A stretch of 64,000 bases of DNA from Myxacorys chilensis ATA2-1-KO14 (GCA_019359275.1 JAHHHP010000012.1:1-64000), one strand, 5' to 3'. Positions 35,183 through 43,676 are shown, counted from the stretch's first letter. Numbers and translations: made by a program. Notes: generated from the letters alone by a model not told the origin.

Positions 35183-35419
35183 TCAGTGAGATTCCTTTCG
35201 TGAACCCGACGATCCTTCGGAGCTTGGCAAAGCCAATCGCAGTAAATCTGGCGCAAAACAAACCAAATAAATGATGCCAGCTCCAATCTGCTGAATCACT
35301 AATAGCTCAACAGTTTTAAGCAGGAAATTTGCATCAGATGCAGAATAAGTTGCCAACGAGCTGCCTGCAAACAGGGCAAGCAGCAACGAGAAGATGACTT
35401 TTCTAGATTTAAGTTTCAT
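35183..35419 (-). CDS. Small membrane protein whose C-terminus is encoded by a repeat
   Basis: 78 residues from ATG 35419 (MKLKSRKVIFSLLLALFAGSSLATYS). A first hydrophobic segment with AxA-like ending could be a signal peptide; a second TM lies at residues about 35-57 (LLVIQQIGAGIIYLVCFA). The last 17 residues fall in the 30-bp dispersed repeat at 35211-35240, suggesting that the repeat inserted at the 3' end and changed the C-terminus. The family is not recognised. It lies just downstream of the DUF5684-like gene and overlaps the upstream edge of that unit only if an earlier start at 35467 is used. Confidence 0.5.
   Translation of the reverse strand: MKLKSRKVIFSLLLALFAGSSLATYSASDANFLLKTVELLVIQQIGAGIIYLVCFAPDLLRLALPSSEGSSGSRKESH
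35211..35240. repeat. 30-bp dispersed palindromic repeat, copy 2
   Basis: Matches 18080-18109 at 29 of 30 positions, including the self-complementary core TTGGCAAAGCCAA. It lies within the 3' end of the small membrane protein gene. Confidence 0.7.
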
Positions 35420-35426
35420 CACGGCA

Positions 35427-35855
35427 TTAAGCAAACGCAGCATAGCCAAACACGAAAAATGCACCAATTCCAGTCAAGCAGAGCAACAGCAGCCAAGGAG
35501 ATTTGTCTAGCCTTTGAAACACCTTGACCCATGCCACGATCGACATCACAGCAGACACAATTCCTACACAGGGAATAATGCTGAGAACCGTCCACAAAAC
35601 GGCTCTTTCATCTTCCACTGTTTTAAACAGGACGTAGGTACTTAAAATCGGAATCCAGGCATACCAAGCATTCTCAGTCCCGCATTTTTGGAAGATTTTC
35701 CAGGTGCAAAATGAGAAAAAGACATATGCGAATGCAGAAAACACGAACGTTCCGGCAGAGACACCTGTGCTAGCGGCAGAATCAGCAGAATCGCTCAATT
35801 GAGCTAATAGCATTGGCATCAGATTCATGACCGGGTGAATGAGTGAAAGTTGCAT
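35427..35855 (-). CDS. DUF5684-like membrane protein
   Basis: 142 residues. After an N-terminal hydrophobic region the core is TWKIFQKCGTENAWYAWIPILSTYVLFKTV, LWTVLSIIPCVGIVSAVMSIVAWVKVFQRLDKSPWLLLLCLTGIGAFFVFGYAAF, with four TM helices. The phrase WxxFxKxGxxxWxxxIPIxxxYxLxK is the hallmark of the DUF5684 family, of unknown function and found in diverse bacteria. It is the first gene of a short minus-strand unit with the small membrane protein at 35183. Confidence 0.72.
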   Translation of the reverse strand: MQLSLIHPVMNLMPMLLAQLSDSADSAASTGVSAGTFVFSAFAYVFFSFCTWKIFQKCGTENAWYAWIPILSTYVLFKTVEDERAVLWTVLSIIPCVGIVSAVMSIVAWVKVFQRLDKSPWLLLLCLTGIGAFFVFGYAAFA

Positions 35856-36395
35856 AAGATTGGGTATCGTAGTTTCCTGTATTTAGTAGCGATTTTTTCT
35901 ACTAAGTTGCTCGATCGTCAAATAACAGGATCAATGTAGGCGAATGCACCCTAGATGCATCAAGAACTCACAAATCTTAATTTGTGTAAAGTAGCGTTAG
36001 AATAAAAACCGACGCTTTGAGTACGAGTTTTCTCACTAAATAAGGTATATCGACACATCCAATAGTCTTCATCGTTGCAAGAAGTATTTAGATTGCAATC
36101 GCTTCTTTGGTTCCATAGAAACGATTGCTTCACATAATGGCAATGTAATTTCTATCACTTAAAGAGTTGATAACAGTCTTCAAGACTCGCAACTTCAACT
36201 AGTGCGATCGATCAAACCGTAAAGGTAGCAAAGTTGCACCTTGACTATCCTTACCCCTAGCAAGGTAGAGTCCGTACTTTTTGGCCTATAATGAGAGCCT
36301 TCTGCCGAGTGGCTTTTGATCAAGCGCAAGACGCTGCAAATACCACAAACCTTGAATCAGATTTTTATCATTAGAGGCATAGGAATTTAGCCTGT
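35856..36395. other. Divergent intergenic region
   Basis: A 540-bp spacer between divergent genes. It contains a 7-bp hairpin CACAAAT/ATTTGTG (35969-35986) and a TATAAT at 36287-36292 about 100 bases before the methyltransferase, without a good -35 box at the right distance. The longest internal frames (about 31 codons) lack ribosome sites. No RNA gene recognised. Confidence 0.35.
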
Positions 36396-37520
36396 ATGAA
36401 TCAGTGCTTTGCAACCGTTGCGCGGGGACTAGAAGCGCTAGCAACTCAAGAGCTGGAGCAACTGGGCGCAAAGTCCGTCGAGGCGGGTTTCTGTGGAGTT
36501 GCCTTTGAGGGCGATCGCGCTCTGCTCTACCGCGCTAACCTTTGGGCAAGACTGCCGTTCCGCATCTTGGTGAAGCTGCACAAATTTCCTTGCCATGATG
36601 CAGAAGACCTCTATCGCGGCATTCAAACAATTGATTGGTCGCAGTATCTCACGCCTGACCAAACGCTGGCAGTGAATGCCACTGGAAAACATGAACAGCT
36701 CAACCACAGTCACTTTACTGCGCTTCAGGTCAAGAATGCGATCGTTGACCAGCAGCAAGAAGCGTTTGGAGATCGCTCAAACGTAGAAACGCAAGCGCCA
36801 GATGTGCGAATCAACGTTCATATTGAGCGGGATCATTGCACTGTTAGCCTCGACAGTTCTGGAGACAGCCTTCACCGCCGAGGCTACCGTCCTGCTGTCG
36901 GAGCTGCGCCCTTAAAAGAATCTCTGGCGGCAGCGCTGATTCAGCTATCGGGCTGGCAACCAGAGCGAATGTTTTATGACCCGCTCTGTGGTTCTGGCAC
37001 ACTGCCCTTAGAAGCCAGTCTTAAGGCACTCAACATCGCGCCCGGACTGTTCCGCGATCGCTTTGGGTTTGAAACCTGGCTCGACTTTGACTCGGCTCTT
37101 CTAGAGCAGTTGATTCAAGAAGCAGAAGCCAGTAAGCGAGATTTTTTGCCTGCACCGATTTGGGGCAGCGATCGCAGCGAGGAAGTGATCCAGCAAGCGA
37201 TCGTTAATGCCGAACGCTGCGGTGTACTAGATCACATCTGGTTCTCCTCGATGGATCTGTCTGACGTAGTAGCACCCTCAGACAGCGGCGTTCTGTTTTG
37301 CAATCCACCCTACGGTGAGCGGTTGGGGCGAGACAGCGACTTAGGAGCATTTTACAAACTGCTGGGCGACATTCTGAAGCAGCGCTTCAAAGGTTGGACA
37401 GCTTTTGTGCTGAGTGGCAATAAGGAACTCTCGCAGTCGATCGGGCTAAAATCATCCCAGCGAATTGCAGTCTACAATGGAACGCTGCCCTGTCAGTTAA
37501 TGAAATATGAGCTGTACTAG
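36396..37520 (+). CDS. THUMP-domain class I RNA methyltransferase (RlmL-like)
   Basis: 374 residues. The N-terminal THUMP/ferredoxin-like RNA-binding part (residues 1-160: ATVARGLEALATQELEQLGA, FEGDRALLYRANLWARLPFRILV) leads into a Rossmann methyltransferase: SAM motif MFYDPLCGSGTLPLEAS near residue 195 and catalytic NPPYGERLG near 305. This is the architecture of the N-terminal half of RlmL/YcbY and of YpsC, which methylates guanine N2 in 23S rRNA (G2445 in E. coli). The C-terminal RlmK half is absent, which is normal outside gamma-proteobacteria. Confidence 0.85.
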   Translation: MNQCFATVARGLEALATQELEQLGAKSVEAGFCGVAFEGDRALLYRANLWARLPFRILVKLHKFPCHDAEDLYRGIQTIDWSQYLTPDQTLAVNATGKHEQLNHSHFTALQVKNAIVDQQQEAFGDRSNVETQAPDVRINVHIERDHCTVSLDSSGDSLHRRGYRPAVGAAPLKESLAAALIQLSGWQPERMFYDPLCGSGTLPLEASLKALNIAPGLFRDRFGFETWLDFDSALLEQLIQEAEASKRDFLPAPIWGSDRSEEVIQQAIVNAERCGVLDHIWFSSMDLSDVVAPSDSGVLFCNPPYGERLGRDSDLGAFYKLLGDILKQRFKGWTAFVLSGNKELSQSIGLKSSQRIAVYNGTLPCQLMKYELY

Positions 37521-37720
37521 AAAAGGGATTGCCGCTTTTATCACTTTATTCAACGCGATATACAACAGAACTCAAAACCCTATTTCAGAACGATGTGTAA
37601 CATGCTCAAAAAACTTATGAACTTAACTTTTACACACGACTGAGACTAAGTTTCTTCCGCATAAAAACAAAAAAACCGCTCGTCTCTCGAGAAGCGACTT
37701 TGCACTATTCAGGGAATTAT
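37521..37720. other. Convergent spacer
   Basis: A 200-bp spacer between the methyltransferase and the small minus-strand gene. It has an A-rich tract followed by CCGCTCGTCTCTCGAGAAGCG near 37675-37695, a weak partial hairpin that could end one or both transcripts. No gene seen. Confidence 0.3.
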
Positions 37721-37828
37721 TTATGTCTCTTTCGATGCATCGATAATCATTGCCACAGCTAGCACCACGAGTACTGCCACGATCGGCCAATTTTCCCAAC
37801 GAGAAGGGTCGAAATGCGTATCGCTCAT
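37721..37828 (-). CDS. 35-residue single-TM protein
   Basis: ATG at 37826-37828 with GGAG 6 bases upstream, stop TAA at 37721. The product begins MSDTHFDPSRWENW, then one hydrophobic helix (PIVAVLVVLAVAMII), then DASKET. A soluble, Trp-containing N-terminus before a clean 15-residue TM helix resembles small bitopic subunits of photosynthetic or respiratory complexes, but it matches none that I know by sequence. The ribosome site overlaps the stop of the preceding minus-strand frame, which suggests coupled translation. Confidence 0.55.
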   Translation of the reverse strand: MSDTHFDPSRWENWPIVAVLVVLAVAMIIDASKET

Positions 37829-37838
37829 GCAGGTCTCC

Positions 37839-37988
37839 TTAATTCACCGTCAGTAGGCGCATTCGAGCGATCACGAGATCGTTACTCTTGACATAGAAGC
37901 GCTCAACATCAGCGTGGCTGAACCAAGTTTCGCCTCTACTATCTACCGAAACCTTAAATGAGTCCGGCTGGAGTGTTGCACCCACCAT
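37839..37988 (-). CDS. 49-residue hypothetical protein upstream of the small TM gene
   Basis: Minus-strand frame ending TAA at 37839-37841. From ATG 37988 it reads MVGATLQPDSFKVSVDSRG, then ETWFSHADVERFYVKSNDL and VIARMRLLTVN: balanced hydrophobic and charged residues with beta-strand character, typical of a real small domain. The frame stays open upstream (a TTG at 38015 and beyond, to the 38121 terminator), so the true start is uncertain and no site has an ideally spaced ribosome signal. Its stop is 10 bases from the ATG of the 35-residue gene. Confidence 0.35.
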   Translation of the reverse strand: MVGATLQPDSFKVSVDSRGETWFSHADVERFYVKSNDLVIARMRLLTVN

Positions 37989-38119
37989 CTGAATATAGCT
38001 GCACTCCTGATCCAATATTGTATTGCTAACAACTTCATAGCGAGATGACCTTGCACAACCGCATAAACCATGATCTACGCAGCAGTTAGCATTACGCCAT
38101 AATCCGCATCTTCTATGGT

Positions 38120-38149
38120 AAAAACGCTCGACCTTTGATCGAGCGTTTT
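38120..38149 (-). terminator. Rho-independent terminator of the PEP-CTERM gene
   Basis: An 11-bp perfect stem AAAACGCTCGA/TCGAGCGTTTT (38121-38131 and 38139-38149) with a 7-nt loop. On the minus strand it ends in five T and lies 33 bases after the PEP-CTERM stop; T-rich sequence on the other side means it could work in both directions. Confidence 0.85.
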
Positions 38150-38181
38150 GCTTTGTTTTACTCTAAGGTGTCATCCGTCTG

Positions 38182-39252
38182 CTATTTAGATACAACCCCT
38201 TTACGCCTAATCCGATAAGCAAGCCCCGCTACTGCCAAGGTGCCAAAAATCGTGCCAGGTTCTGGTACAGAGGTTGGAGGAGACTGAAATTTCTTTGTCC
38301 AAGTGTAGATCCCCGTATGAGAGGTAAAGTCAGTGGTCTTATTGCGATCACCCGCGATCGCACCCGAATCTGCAGCAGCAAAGGCAAAGGCGTAGTCTAG
38401 CTGATCGTTAAAGGTGATCTTGGCAATTTCGCTCATTTGGAAATACTTCCCTTGCTGAACTGACCCAGCCGCGATCGCGGCGATTACATCATCCAACACC
38501 TTACTGCCTGTTGCATAACGAGCATCGTACTTGGGCTTGAGATAGCTTGGATTGGGCATCGGTTTGCCACGATTTGGATTTGGCTTACCATCTATCTTGG
38601 CGCGAGAATCAGGAACGGTTGGTCTCGTGTCGATGTATAGGCCAGCTCGATCTAGGTGGCCCACCAGATCCACCTTCAACTCGTTCGTATCCGTGTCAAA
38701 AGACAAACTGCCAATATTCGGGTCGCCAGCGCTATAAAGCCCTTTTGTAGTTAGAGCAGTTAGCATCTCGTCATACTTGCTAGGAATTAAGCTCTTCCAT
38801 TCAGGCAGCAGAACCGAATCGTAAGCAGACAAAAAGCCGTTGAGCCAGCTTTTGGCGAGTTGACCATTGTTGTTTGACCAATCTGCTAGCGTCACACTTT
38901 CAACCCGAACCGTGTTTTTGCCGAGTTTGGCAGAAAAGCCTACATTCGATGTAATGGTCTCTCCGTTAGTCCACAGTTCAACATTAGTCTCTCGATTGTC
39001 ATCCGTCAGCGCTTGAATTGCCTTTGCAACATTTCCCTGATTGTTAAAGTCATTCAATGACTTACGAGAGACCCCTTGCACGGCTTCATAAGTAAGATTT
39101 GTGGGGTCTTTGTAGAGCCAAGTGTTGATATTGGCTGTGTCAAATACAATCTCTTGAGGTCCAAGCGTCGCAGCAGAAGCTAATGTAGTAGCACCTGCTT
39201 CCAGAACGATCGCAACCGAGGCTCCAACGAATAGTCGCTTCAGGTATTTCAT
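38182..39252 (-). CDS. PEP-CTERM sorting-signal protein
   Basis: 356 residues. Sec signal peptide at residues 1-28 (MKYLKRLFVGASVAIVLEAGATTLASAA), a mature domain of about 290 residues with no recognised family, and a C-terminal tag SVPEPGTIFGTLAVAGLAYRIRRKG: PEP motif, TM helix, basic tail. This is the substrate signature of exosortases, so the protein is predicted to be cleaved at PEP by the cyanoexosortase encoded at 22127 and released or attached to exopolysaccharide. The mature part contains an unusual KIDGKPNPNRGKPMPNPSYLKPKYDARYATG stretch, likely a flexible loop. Its own terminator follows. Confidence 0.85.
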   Translation of the reverse strand: MKYLKRLFVGASVAIVLEAGATTLASAATLGPQEIVFDTANINTWLYKDPTNLTYEAVQGVSRKSLNDFNNQGNVAKAIQALTDDNRETNVELWTNGETITSNVGFSAKLGKNTVRVESVTLADWSNNNGQLAKSWLNGFLSAYDSVLLPEWKSLIPSKYDEMLTALTTKGLYSAGDPNIGSLSFDTDTNELKVDLVGHLDRAGLYIDTRPTVPDSRAKIDGKPNPNRGKPMPNPSYLKPKYDARYATGSKVLDDVIAAIAAGSVQQGKYFQMSEIAKITFNDQLDYAFAFAAADSGAIAGDRNKTTDFTSHTGIYTWTKKFQSPPTSVPEPGTIFGTLAVAGLAYRIRRKGVVSK

Positions 39253-39868
39253 AGTAGTGCGTCTCCCAAACTGAATAAAGATTGGATATTTCTAGCTCAA
39301 ACTCGCCGGTCATGATGTGGGGGACTACAACACCTAACTTTTCCTAAGCAATGCCATATGAATGTATAGGGCAAATTTTGGAACTGCATGAAAAAATTCA
39401 GAATTCCCCTGCGACTCTTGAGGCGTTGAGCAATCCTGTCCCCAGAGCGAAAAGTTCTTCATTGATGTAAACTTCAGCCAGTGTTACTTCACTCAGATAT
39501 CCCGTAAGCCTTGTTGCAGCGCACTCGCTTTACATAATCTCCACTAGCAGCAGCTTTGGAATAAATAAATATAAAGTATTGACTAGAAAATAAAAATTTC
39601 TAGGACAACATGCTGACCAGTTAAAGGTGAAGATTGCTGAGCGACGATCGTGCGCTGGTTTAGTTACTCGTGAGATAGCGTATAGATGAATCGATTTTTA
39701 CTAAACGAAACCGAGAGTTCAAAGAAGTGCCGTGATGCTTCGCTTCATTCCTCGTCCCTATCTTGGCGAAGTACTGCTTGTTTGCATTCCGTGTGGAATA
39801 ACGGCCTCTCTTAGGCAACTTTAGTATGTACATTAGAATCTAAAAGCTTAAATTGCTGGAGACAACCG
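39253..39868. other. Divergent intergenic region, mostly unassigned
   Basis: A 616-bp spacer between the PEP-CTERM gene and the prohibitin-like gene. An AT-rich segment at about 39555-39605 probably carries a promoter (TTGACT at about 39577, no clear -10 partner). A 29-codon frame starting ATG 39735 lacks a ribosome site. No RNA gene or long repeat is recognised. Confidence 0.35.
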
Positions 39869-40684
39869 ATGAAAGAGCAACCAAGCTGGCAAACGATCCT
39901 GCTGGTAGGAGTGTTAGGAATTTTAGTCGCCCTCGGACTGAGTTCCTTTCTAATTATTAATCCGGGTCAGGCAGGAGTACTGAGCATTTTAGGCAAATCC
40001 AGAGATGGAGTGCTTCTAGAAGGCGTTCACTTGAAACCACCCTTTATTTCAAAGGCAGATATTTATGACGTAACAGTACAAAAATTTGAGGTGCCTGCCC
40101 AAAGTTCTACCAAAGATTTGCAACAGCTATCGGCTAGTTTCGCCATTAACTTTCGATTAGACCCGATGCAGGTCGTCACAATTCGCCGTACTCAAGGCAC
40201 ATTGCAGAATATTGTATCGAAAATCATCGCGCCTCAAACGCAAGAGTCGTTCAAGATTGCAGCGGCGCGACGCACCGTAGAAGAAGCGATCACCAAGCGA
40301 GATGAACTCAAGCAGGATTTTGATGAAGCATTGGGAGAACGCCTGAATAAGTACGGCATTCTCGTTTTAGATACCAGCGTAGTCGATCTAAATTTTTCAA
40401 CCGAGTTCTCAAAGGCGGTTGAAGAAAAGCAAATTGCAGAGCAGCGTGCGCAACGAGCAGTTTATATTGCGCGAGAAGCGGAGCAAGAAGCCGAAGCAAC
40501 GATTAATCGCGCAAAAGGACAAGCGGAAGCCCAACGGCTGCTGCGAGAAACTCTAACGTCAGAACTGTTACAAAAGCAAGCGATCGAGAAATGGGATGGT
40601 AAATTTCCACAGGTGTTAGGAGGCGAGGGTGCTGTCCCCTTCATTAATCTTGAACCCGCAAAACTACAGTCTACCCTCCCCTAA
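39869..40684 (+). CDS. SPFH/Band 7 (prohibitin-like) membrane protein
   Basis: 271 residues. One N-terminal TM helix (about 10-30, ILLVGVLGILVALGLSSFLII), then the SPFH domain (INPGQAGVLSILGKSRDGVLLEGVHLKPPFISKADIYDVTVQKFEVPAQSSTKDLQQLSASFAINFRLDP), then a long coiled coil rich in Ala/Glu/Arg (EKQIAEQRAQRAVYIAREAEQEAEATINRAKGQAEAQRLL) and a short tail. Length and layout are those of bacterial prohibitins, which form large membrane rings tied to proteases and lipid domains. Preceded by GGAG. Single-gene unit. Confidence 0.88.
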   Translation: MKEQPSWQTILLVGVLGILVALGLSSFLIINPGQAGVLSILGKSRDGVLLEGVHLKPPFISKADIYDVTVQKFEVPAQSSTKDLQQLSASFAINFRLDPMQVVTIRRTQGTLQNIVSKIIAPQTQESFKIAAARRTVEEAITKRDELKQDFDEALGERLNKYGILVLDTSVVDLNFSTEFSKAVEEKQIAEQRAQRAVYIAREAEQEAEATINRAKGQAEAQRLLRETLTSELLQKQAIEKWDGKFPQVLGGEGAVPFINLEPAKLQSTLP

Positions 40685-40809
40685 GCGTGCAACGGTGCGT
40701 AATTCAGTAGCTTGCGATCGCGCGTTGGTTGGCTTTTCCCGGATTGCGTTTGTCATGTTGATGGTCAGCAATACCTAGAATAACCAGGTTCAAAAGTGCA
40801 TAACACTCT

Positions 40810-41175
40810 CTAGAAAACACTTAGAGTTTGAATCGCTTGTAGCAACTCTGGTGCGGCAGTGGCTGACCAAAATCCCTCCGCTCGTCTCCCAGATAAAACG
40901 ATCAGCCGCAGTGTGTAACTAGTGGGGTATCCTTCGACTTCTAGCCACACTAAACTGCTTTCTAGCTCACAGGCAATTCTCTCTTCGTCCATTAATTCAC
41001 TGGCAATCTGTTGCAAGGTTTGGCTGAGTTGCTCCGCAAGACGGCAGAAATCGTTGAATTCCGCTTCGGTTAGTTCGACTGCCCAATCCTCTGCTCCCAC
41101 TAATCCTTTAAATTCAGCAGCGGTTGGGTTCCATCCAACTCGCCAACCCGACCCGGTTTTAAGCAGTCGTCCCAT
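40810..41175 (-). CDS. DUF1818 family protein
   Basis: 121 residues matching the cyanobacterial DUF1818 family throughout: RLLKTGSGWRVGWNP, FKGLVGAEDWAVELTEAEFNDFCRLAEQLSQTL, ERIACELESSLVWLEVEGYPTSYTLRLIVLSGRRAEGFW, and a short C-terminal helix. Members are small soluble proteins, probably acting in the cytosol; function unknown. The ATG is 6 bases past the stop of the upstream secreted protein gene, so the two are co-transcribed. Confidence 0.85.
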   Translation of the reverse strand: MGRLLKTGSGWRVGWNPTAAEFKGLVGAEDWAVELTEAEFNDFCRLAEQLSQTLQQIASELMDEERIACELESSLVWLEVEGYPTSYTLRLIVLSGRRAEGFWSATAAPELLQAIQTLSVF

Positions 41176-41181
41176 GAGGTT

Positions 41182-41817
41182 CTATTTCAATAACTGCGCT
41201 CCACCAGAAGGTTGGCGGAGGGGAGTGCGAGGAAGTCCCGGTGCTGGAGATGGAATCGGTGGCGATGAGGCGTTCTCTGAGGGACTAAAAGCAGTGACTA
41301 AGGCTTGAATGAGCGCATCACGCTGTTTACGATCGAGCTTGGCAATCACGGCGCGATCGCGCTCAAACGGATTTTGCTTCAAATTGTCTGTACCGGGATA
41401 AGTGGAGACATCTATCGGCTCATTCACTCCTAAATAATCAGCTAGAGTAAACTTCCAATCGAGGCGATAGTTGACTGGCCGGCCTTTCCCATAGTAGTGA
41501 TAGCGGATCAAACGGCTCACCAGCGTGTTGTTCGGATCGACCTTTCCGGTTGCACGATTGACATACTGGTTTTCGAGGGGAAGACCAGGCAACATTTGAT
41601 AAATTCGTCGCCAAACCTCTTGAATTCTGACGCGTCCTGGTGATGCGGGACTGGCTGGAGTCGCGTTCGATTGTGCTAGTAGATGAGGTGAGTTAACGTC
41701 TTGCGATCGTATCAGCTGAGGACTCGGTGCTTCTTTAGCAACAGATAGGTGAACACGGCTGACCAAGATGGAGGTCAGCAGCAGTAACCCAATCAACAGT
41801 CGCTTAGAGGTCTTCAT
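41182..41817 (-). CDS. Conserved secreted hypothetical protein
   Basis: About 211 residues from ATG 41817, which has GGGAG 11 bases upstream (a GTG at 41829 is fused to the same sequence and is less likely). Signal peptide (MKTSKRLLIGLLLLTSILVSRVHLSVA), a variable linker, then a compact domain: IQEVWRRIYQMLPGLPLENQYVNRATGKVDPNNTLVSRLIRYHYYGKGRPVNYRLDWKFTLADYLGVNE...ERDRAVIAKLDRKQRDALIQAL. The tail is Pro/Ser-rich. The middle is probably a conserved cyanobacterial domain, but I cannot name it. In a minus-strand group rpoZ, this gene, DUF1818. Confidence 0.6.
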   Translation of the reverse strand: MKTSKRLLIGLLLLTSILVSRVHLSVAKEAPSPQLIRSQDVNSPHLLAQSNATPASPASPGRVRIQEVWRRIYQMLPGLPLENQYVNRATGKVDPNNTLVSRLIRYHYYGKGRPVNYRLDWKFTLADYLGVNEPIDVSTYPGTDNLKQNPFERDRAVIAKLDRKQRDALIQALVTAFSPSENASSPPIPSPAPGLPRTPLRQPSGGAQLLK

Positions 41818-41915
41818 CGTCTCAGGCACTCCCGTCTTAAACCGAACATCTAATTTGATTGATTGATCATCTAAGAAGCGAGGTGAAGAGACTCCACCCC
41901 ACTCTAGATTAGACC

Positions 41916-42161
41916 TTACTCACCGATGATTTCCGGTTGGGTCAATTCATCGGACATCTCAATGATCGCCCGCATTACGGGTTTCATCATTGGATCTTCA
42001 CCGCTATCAAAGTCCTCAAAGCGGCGACGCTTAGCGCGGTTCGCAACTTGAACAGTGATGCGATAACGGTTAGACGCTGCGTTGATTAAATCATCGGCGC
42101 GGCGCATCAGTTGAACCGTATCAAAGGATGGACGTTTATGGAGAGAGCCAGATTTTGCCAT
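41916..42161 (-). CDS. rpoZ: RNA polymerase omega subunit
   Basis: 81 residues, the usual size for cyanobacterial omega. The conserved stretch is [38 protein letters not shown]; the C-terminus [27 protein letters not shown] is also typical. It wraps the C-terminus of the beta-prime subunit and helps core assembly. It is the first gene of a minus-strand group with the secreted protein and DUF1818, and divergent from the SGNH hydrolase. Confidence 0.92.
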   Translation of the reverse strand: MAKSGSLHKRPSFDTVQLMRRADDLINAASNRYRITVQVANRAKRRRFEDFDSGEDPMMKPVMRAIIEMSDELTQPEIIGE

Positions 42162-42365
42162 AGGATTTGGAACGTTAGTGATGCGGTCTATAAGTGAGTG
42201 ACTACCACACCCTACTAGATTATCTACTCAGATTATATGGATGACATTTTACTCGACGTTATGTAAAGTTTTAAAGATCTCTGTTAACGATGATAGAGTC
42301 AAGTAACATTTTTTAATTGCGTTTTTTGATTGATAGCGTAGCCCTAGTTTAAATCATTCGGTTTC

Positions 42366-43073
42366 ATGCAAACCCTTGTTTCTCCGTCTCAATCCAACCG
42401 AGTTCAGGCTCCGCCAGCCTCCTTTAGAATACTGGCATTGGGTGATAGTTTAGTTTATGGCTTTGGCGATCCGGTCGGGGGTGGCTGGGTTGAGCGGCTC
42501 AGGCGGCAGTGGATGACACCAGGAGGAGCGAATCACGCGCTGTACAACCTGGGAGTGCGGGGCGATGGAGTGCGGCAGGTTTCGCATCGGTTGGAAGATG
42601 AGTTTAAGAGCCGGGGCGAGTTGCGAAATCGCGTTCCTGATTTGATTATTTTATCGGTCGGGATAAATGATTCGCCGCGATTAGGACGATCAGACGGCAA
42701 GAATTACACTGAGTTTGATCAGTTTGGGGCTGAGATGACAGACCTGCTTGATCGCGCTCGGCGCTTGTGCCCTGTTTTGTTTGTTGGCATGATTCCGGTG
42801 AATGAAGAACGAATGCCGTTTCTCGACTGCTTGTATTACAACCACGCCGATCAATATCGTTACAAAGAAGCCACGCGATCGGCGTGTGACGATCGCCAAA
42901 TTCCCTATCTCGATCTCTTTGACCTCTGGATAGCGCGTGGATCAGAGTGGTGCAAGACGCAGTTTACAGAAGATGGATTGCATCCAAATGTGTCTGGCTA
43001 TCAAACTCTTTTGCAAGATGTATTAAATTGGCAGGCATTTCAGCAATGGATTGGGGAAGGCGATAAGGTATAA
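42366..43073 (+). CDS. SGNH/GDSL-family hydrolase
   Basis: 235 residues. All four SGNH blocks are visible: ILALGDSLVYGFGD (nucleophile Ser near residue 28), NLGVRGDGVRQV, LSVGINDSP, and the terminal DGLHPNVSGYQ with catalytic Asp and His. No signal peptide, so probably cytosolic. The family hydrolyses esters and thioesters of lipids or acetylated sugars; the substrate here is unknown. It lies 27 bases before rdgB and may be co-transcribed. Confidence 0.85.
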   Translation: MQTLVSPSQSNRVQAPPASFRILALGDSLVYGFGDPVGGGWVERLRRQWMTPGGANHALYNLGVRGDGVRQVSHRLEDEFKSRGELRNRVPDLIILSVGINDSPRLGRSDGKNYTEFDQFGAEMTDLLDRARRLCPVLFVGMIPVNEERMPFLDCLYYNHADQYRYKEATRSACDDRQIPYLDLFDLWIARGSEWCKTQFTEDGLHPNVSGYQTLLQDVLNWQAFQQWIGEGDKV

Positions 43074-43100
43074 GATGCCGATCGCGAAGGAAAAATAATA

Positions 43101-43676
43101 ATGACGGTACTAGTTCTTGCGACGGGAAATCCAGGAAAGCTGCGTGAAATTCAACCGTATTTAGAAGGGCTGAGTTGGGAATTGAAGCTAAAGCCTGAGG
43201 AAATAGAGGTCGATGAGGTGGGGATAACGTTTGCTGAGAATGCAGCGTTGAAAGCCTCACAAGTAGCGATCGCAACTGGAAACTGGGCGATCGCGGACGA
43301 TTCGGGTTTAGAAGTGACGGCGCTAGACAATGCGCCAGGCATTTTTTCAGCGCGATATGGGACGTCTGACGCGGATCGGATTGAGCGATTATTGCGGGAA
43401 TTGAGCGAGCGCCCGGATCGAGAGGCGCGGTTTGTGTGTGCGATCGCGGTGGCGCGACCAGATGGCGCGATCGCGGTGCAAACTGAGGGAATTTGTCCCG
43501 GTGAGATTCTTCTGGCTCCACGCGGGGAAGGCGGGTTCGGCTACGATCCAATCTTCTTTGTGCCCGAAAAGGGATTAACGTTTGCAGAAATGCCTGCCGC
43601 GATGAAGCATGAGGTGAGCCATCGCGGACGGGCGTTTCAGTCGCTACTACCCCAACTGAATGCACTGGAATCTTGA
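43101..43676 (+). CDS. rdgB: RdgB/HAM1-type XTP/dITP pyrophosphatase
   Basis: 191 residues. The family motifs are complete: LATGNPGKLREI (NTP phosphate binding), GITFAENAALKA, WAIADDSGLEVTALDNAPGIFSARYG, ARFVCAIAVARPDG, GEGGFGYDPIFFVPE, and KHEVSHRGRAF. The enzyme hydrolyses XTP, dITP and ITP to monophosphates and keeps them out of nucleic acids. ATG 43101 is preceded by AAGGA. Confidence 0.93.
   Translation: MTVLVLATGNPGKLREIQPYLEGLSWELKLKPEEIEVDEVGITFAENAALKASQVAIATGNWAIADDSGLEVTALDNAPGIFSARYGTSDADRIERLLRELSERPDREARFVCAIAVARPDGAIAVQTEGICPGEILLAPRGEGGFGYDPIFFVPEKGLTFAEMPAAMKHEVSHRGRAFQSLLPQLNALES

Noticed and set aside
35092-35286. 64-codon minus-strand frame
   Set aside because: Overlaps the small membrane protein in another frame, runs through the hairpin at 35105-35143 and is made largely of the dispersed repeat.
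36287-36292. TATAAT box before the RlmL-like gene
   Set aside because: The -10 is perfect but there is no acceptable -35 at 16-18 bases; the nearest TTGACT is 40 bases upstream.
42964-43665. 233-codon minus-strand frame
   Set aside because: Fully antisense to rdgB and the end of the SGNH gene, whose families are certain; the translation is Arg/Ser/Pro-rich noise.
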